Source of the DNA: Aquimarina sp. Aq78
GTDB taxonomy: Bacteria; Bacteroidota; Bacteroidia; Flavobacteriales; Flavobacteriaceae
Assembly: GCF_900299525.1 (NCBI RefSeq)
Contig: NZ_OMKA01000029.1
Span: 732,986-796,985, forward strand
DNA: 64,000 bases
Reading direction: 5' to 3'
This document shows positions 61,934 to 64,000 of the stretch, piece by piece. A program made the translations under genes and the position numbers. A model generated the notes under the pieces. It was not told the DNA's origin and did no database searches. It worked only from the letters and a program-made list of their open reading frames with translations. How positions within the stretch are numbered: position 1 is the stretch's first letter; each line of letters opens with the position of its first letter.

Positions 61934-64000
61934 TTATCTTCTTTGATTATTCTTTGTTTTATCAAATACGTAATCAATTACTTGTTGATGTCTTCTTTTA
62001 GATCTGGTTGCACTCCCAGCTGCAGGAGCTCCATATGATCTTCTACTTGCAAATCTAAATGTTTTTGCTTCATCATAATTCATTAACATATGACTTAACG
62101 CTCCCATATTGCGTGGTTCTTCTTGTGCCCAAACCACTTCATCTGCTTTATATTTTTTAATCATAGCATCCATTTCTGCGGCTGGTAAAGGGAATAATTG
62201 CTCTATTCTTACCAAAGCAACATCTTTCCTTCCTAGTTTTTCTTTTTCCTCTAATAAATCATAATAGAATTTACCAGTACAAAAAACCAGTGTTTTTACA
62301 GCTGTCGCTTTTGCATCGGGGTCATCTAATACCGTATGAAACTTTCCATCAGCAAATTCATCTACAGAAGAATGTACTTTAGGGTGACGTAACAAACTCT
62401 TTGGTGTAAATACAATTAAAGGTTTACGGTATTTTGCTTTCATTTGCCTACGTAACAAATGAAACAAATTAGCAGGTGTTGTTACATCTGCTACAAACAT
62501 ATTATCTTTTGCACAAAGTTGAAGATATCGCTCCATACGAGCCGAAGAGTGTTCTGCTCCTTGTCCTTCATAACCATGTGGTAACAACATCACCAAACCA
62601 TTTTGTAACTTCCACTTATCTTCTGCAGAAGAAATATACTGATCCAGCATAATCTGTGCACCATTACTAAAATCTCCAAATTGTGCTTCCCAAATAGTTA
62701 ATGTTTTTGGACTTGCCATCGCATACCCATAATCAAATCCTACTACTCCATATTCTGACAATAATGAATTATAGATATAAAAATCTGACTGATCTCCTTT
62801 TAGATTATTTAGTAGTACTACTTCTTCTTCACTATCTTCTACTTTGATAACAGCATGTCTATGCGAGAACGTTCCTCGTTCTACATCTTGCCCGCTCATT
62901 CTAACATCATATCCTTCTTTTAACAAAGAACCATAAGCTAATAGCTCTCCCATCGCCCAGTCTAATTGGTCTGTATCAAAGAATCTTTTATGTCGGTCAT
63001 TTACTATTTTCTCTATTTTACGAAGAAATTTTTTATCCGAAGGAAGCCTGGTAATAACTTCTGCTATTTCGGTAAGTTTATCTTTTGGATAAGAAGTATC
63101 AACTACTTCCATCATTTTATCTTCTTGTACTCTTTCAAAACCAGCCCATTCATCCTGCATAAATGGAGTTATCGCAGTTTTTTCCAGCTTACGAGAATCC
63201 TCTAATTCTTCTTCAAGAGATGCTTTATACTCTTTTTCAAGTTTTGCAACATGCTCTTTATCTATAATACCTTCAGAAATCAGTTTTTCTGCATAAATAT
63301 CTCTCGGGTTATTGTGTTTGGCAATAGCCTTATACAACTTAGGCTGGGTAAAGCGTGGTTCATCTCCTTCATTATGTCCATATTTACGATATCCAAGTAA
63401 ATCTATAAATACATCACGACCAAAGTTCATTCTAAAATCTAATGCAAAATTAGTTGCATGAACTACTGCTTCTGCATCATCTGCATTTACATGTAAAACA
63501 GGAGATAAGGTAACTTTGCCAACATCAGTACAATATGTCGATGAACGTGCATCCAGATAGTTGGTGGTAAACCCAATTTGATTATTTACTATTATATGTA
63601 TAGTTCCTCCGGTTTTATATCCATCTAGCTGAGCCATTTGAACAATCTCATAAACTAGTCCTTGTCCGGCTATAGCCGCATCTCCATGAACTACTATTGG
63701 TAATACCTGAGAAATATCTTCTTTATAATGTGTATCTTGTTTTGCTCTGGTTATTCCTTCTACCACGGCACCTACCGTTTCTAAATGTGATGGATTTGGA
63801 GCAATATTCATATTAATTGCTTTTCCAGAATCCGATTCTCGTTTAGAAGTCCAACCCAGATGATATTTTACATCTCCATCAAATACTGCTTCTTCATAGT
63901 CTTTCCCATCAAATTCGCTAAAGATATCTTTTGGGCTTTTTCCAAAAATATTTGTAAGTGTACTTAAACGACCACGGTGTGCCATACCCATTACAAATTC
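61934..64000 (-). CDS. odhA: 2-oxoglutarate dehydrogenase E1 (5' end beyond the window)
   Basis: Partial: about 688 C-terminal residues are seen, of an expected 900-930; the start lies beyond base 64000. The reading frame is open to the window edge. Thiamine-diphosphate enzyme that decarboxylates 2-oxoglutarate and passes succinyl to E2. Motifs visible are GMAHRGRLSTLTNI, HGDAAIAGQGLVYE, the GYRKYGHNEGDEPRFTQP segment and the C-terminal WAQEEPRNMGA. Forms an operon with odhB. Confidence 0.95.
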   Translation of the reverse strand, partial: EFVMGMAHRGRLSTLTNIFGKSPKDIFSEFDGKDYEEAVFDGDVKYHLGWTSKRESDSGKAINMNIAPNPSHLETVGAVVEGITRAKQDTHYKEDISQVLPIVVHGDAAIAGQGLVYEIVQMAQLDGYKTGGTIHIIVNNQIGFTTNYLDARSSTYCTDVGKVTLSPVLHVNADDAEAVVHATNFALDFRMNFGRDVFIDLLGYRKYGHNEGDEPRFTQPKLYKAIAKHNNPRDIYAEKLISEGIIDKEHVAKLEKEYKASLEEELEDSRKLEKTAITPFMQDEWAGFERVQEDKMMEVVDTSYPKDKLTEIAEVITRLPSDKKFLRKIEKIVNDRHKRFFDTDQLDWAMGELLAYGSLLKEGYDVRMSGQDVERGTFSHRHAVIKVEDSEEEVVLLNNLKGDQSDFYIYNSLLSEYGVVGFDYGYAMASPKTLTIWEAQFGDFSNGAQIMLDQYISSAEDKWKLQNGLVMLLPHGYEGQGAEHSSARMERYLQLCAKDNMFVADVTTPANLFHLLRRQMKAKYRKPLIVFTPKSLLRHPKVHSSVDEFADGKFHTVLDDPDAKATAVKTLVFCTGKFYYDLLEEKEKLGRKDVALVRIEQLFPLPAAEMDAMIKKYKADEVVWAQEEPRNMGALSHMLMNYDEAKTFRFASRRSYGAPAAGSATRSKRRHQQVIDYVFDKTKNNQRR

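Overview
The window looks like a chromosomal segment of a marine member of the Flavobacteriaceae (Bacteroidota), close in style to Aquimarina. The base composition is AT-rich. Several genes are preceded by the Bacteroidota -7 element TAnnTTTG rather than a strong Shine-Dalgarno sequence. Type IX secretion (T9SS) sorting domains, a PorP/SprF gene and tandem POT transporters next to a DPP4-type peptidase point the same way. No tRNA, rRNA, CRISPR array, insertion sequence or prophage was seen.

Layout. 0-3.1 kb: an exported TPR-CHAT protein translationally coupled to a retropepsin-like aspartic protease. 3.5-13.7 kb: a probable surface-protein locus with a formyltransferase-fold protein, two tandem tail-collar (Mdp-like) proteins, a methyltransferase, a 1953-residue T9SS adhesin with nine exactly 300-bp repeats, and PorP/SprF. 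13.7-22.3 kb: a MacB-like permease, then purH and the rod-shape operon mreB-mreC-mreD-mrdA-rodA. 22.4-28 kb: a minus-strand accessory run of small lipoproteins, a T9SS cargo protein and a kelch-like lipoprotein. These diverge from a hybrid histidine kinase/AraC regulator across a 21-bp-periodic repeat.

30.3-35.4 kb holds the most unusual part. Four tandem small genes share an almost invariant double-glycine leader (ending in INGG). Their variable cores all have the cysteine order C-C-CC-C-C, as in inhibitor-cystine-knot peptides. Each gene has its own conserved 5' hairpin, whose stem shows a compensatory change. A VKOR-thioredoxin fusion with a cysteine-less C39-like N-terminus follows, then a fifth double-glycine peptide of another type. 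I read this as a candidate ribosomal peptide system whose disulfides are made by the VKOR-Trx protein. The exporter/leader peptidase is not in the window.

35.4-48 kb is mostly housekeeping: an OppC-like permease, Prc protease, surE, lpxB, a TPR hybrid histidine kinase, an NlpC/P60 lipoprotein, comEC and a serine hydrolase. 48.3-54.1 kb is a peptide-use operon: DPP4-like S9 peptidase, two POT transporters and a thioredoxin-like protein. 54.5-56.7 kb holds a class II HMG-CoA reductase and a GYDIA-family GHMP kinase, probably mevalonate pathway. 57.5-60.6 kb is a likely persulfide-response operon: ArsR-rhodanese regulator, rhodanese-MBL enzyme and MFS transporter, with an operator wrapped around the -7 element. 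The window ends in odhB and the 5'-truncated odhA of the 2-oxoglutarate dehydrogenase complex.
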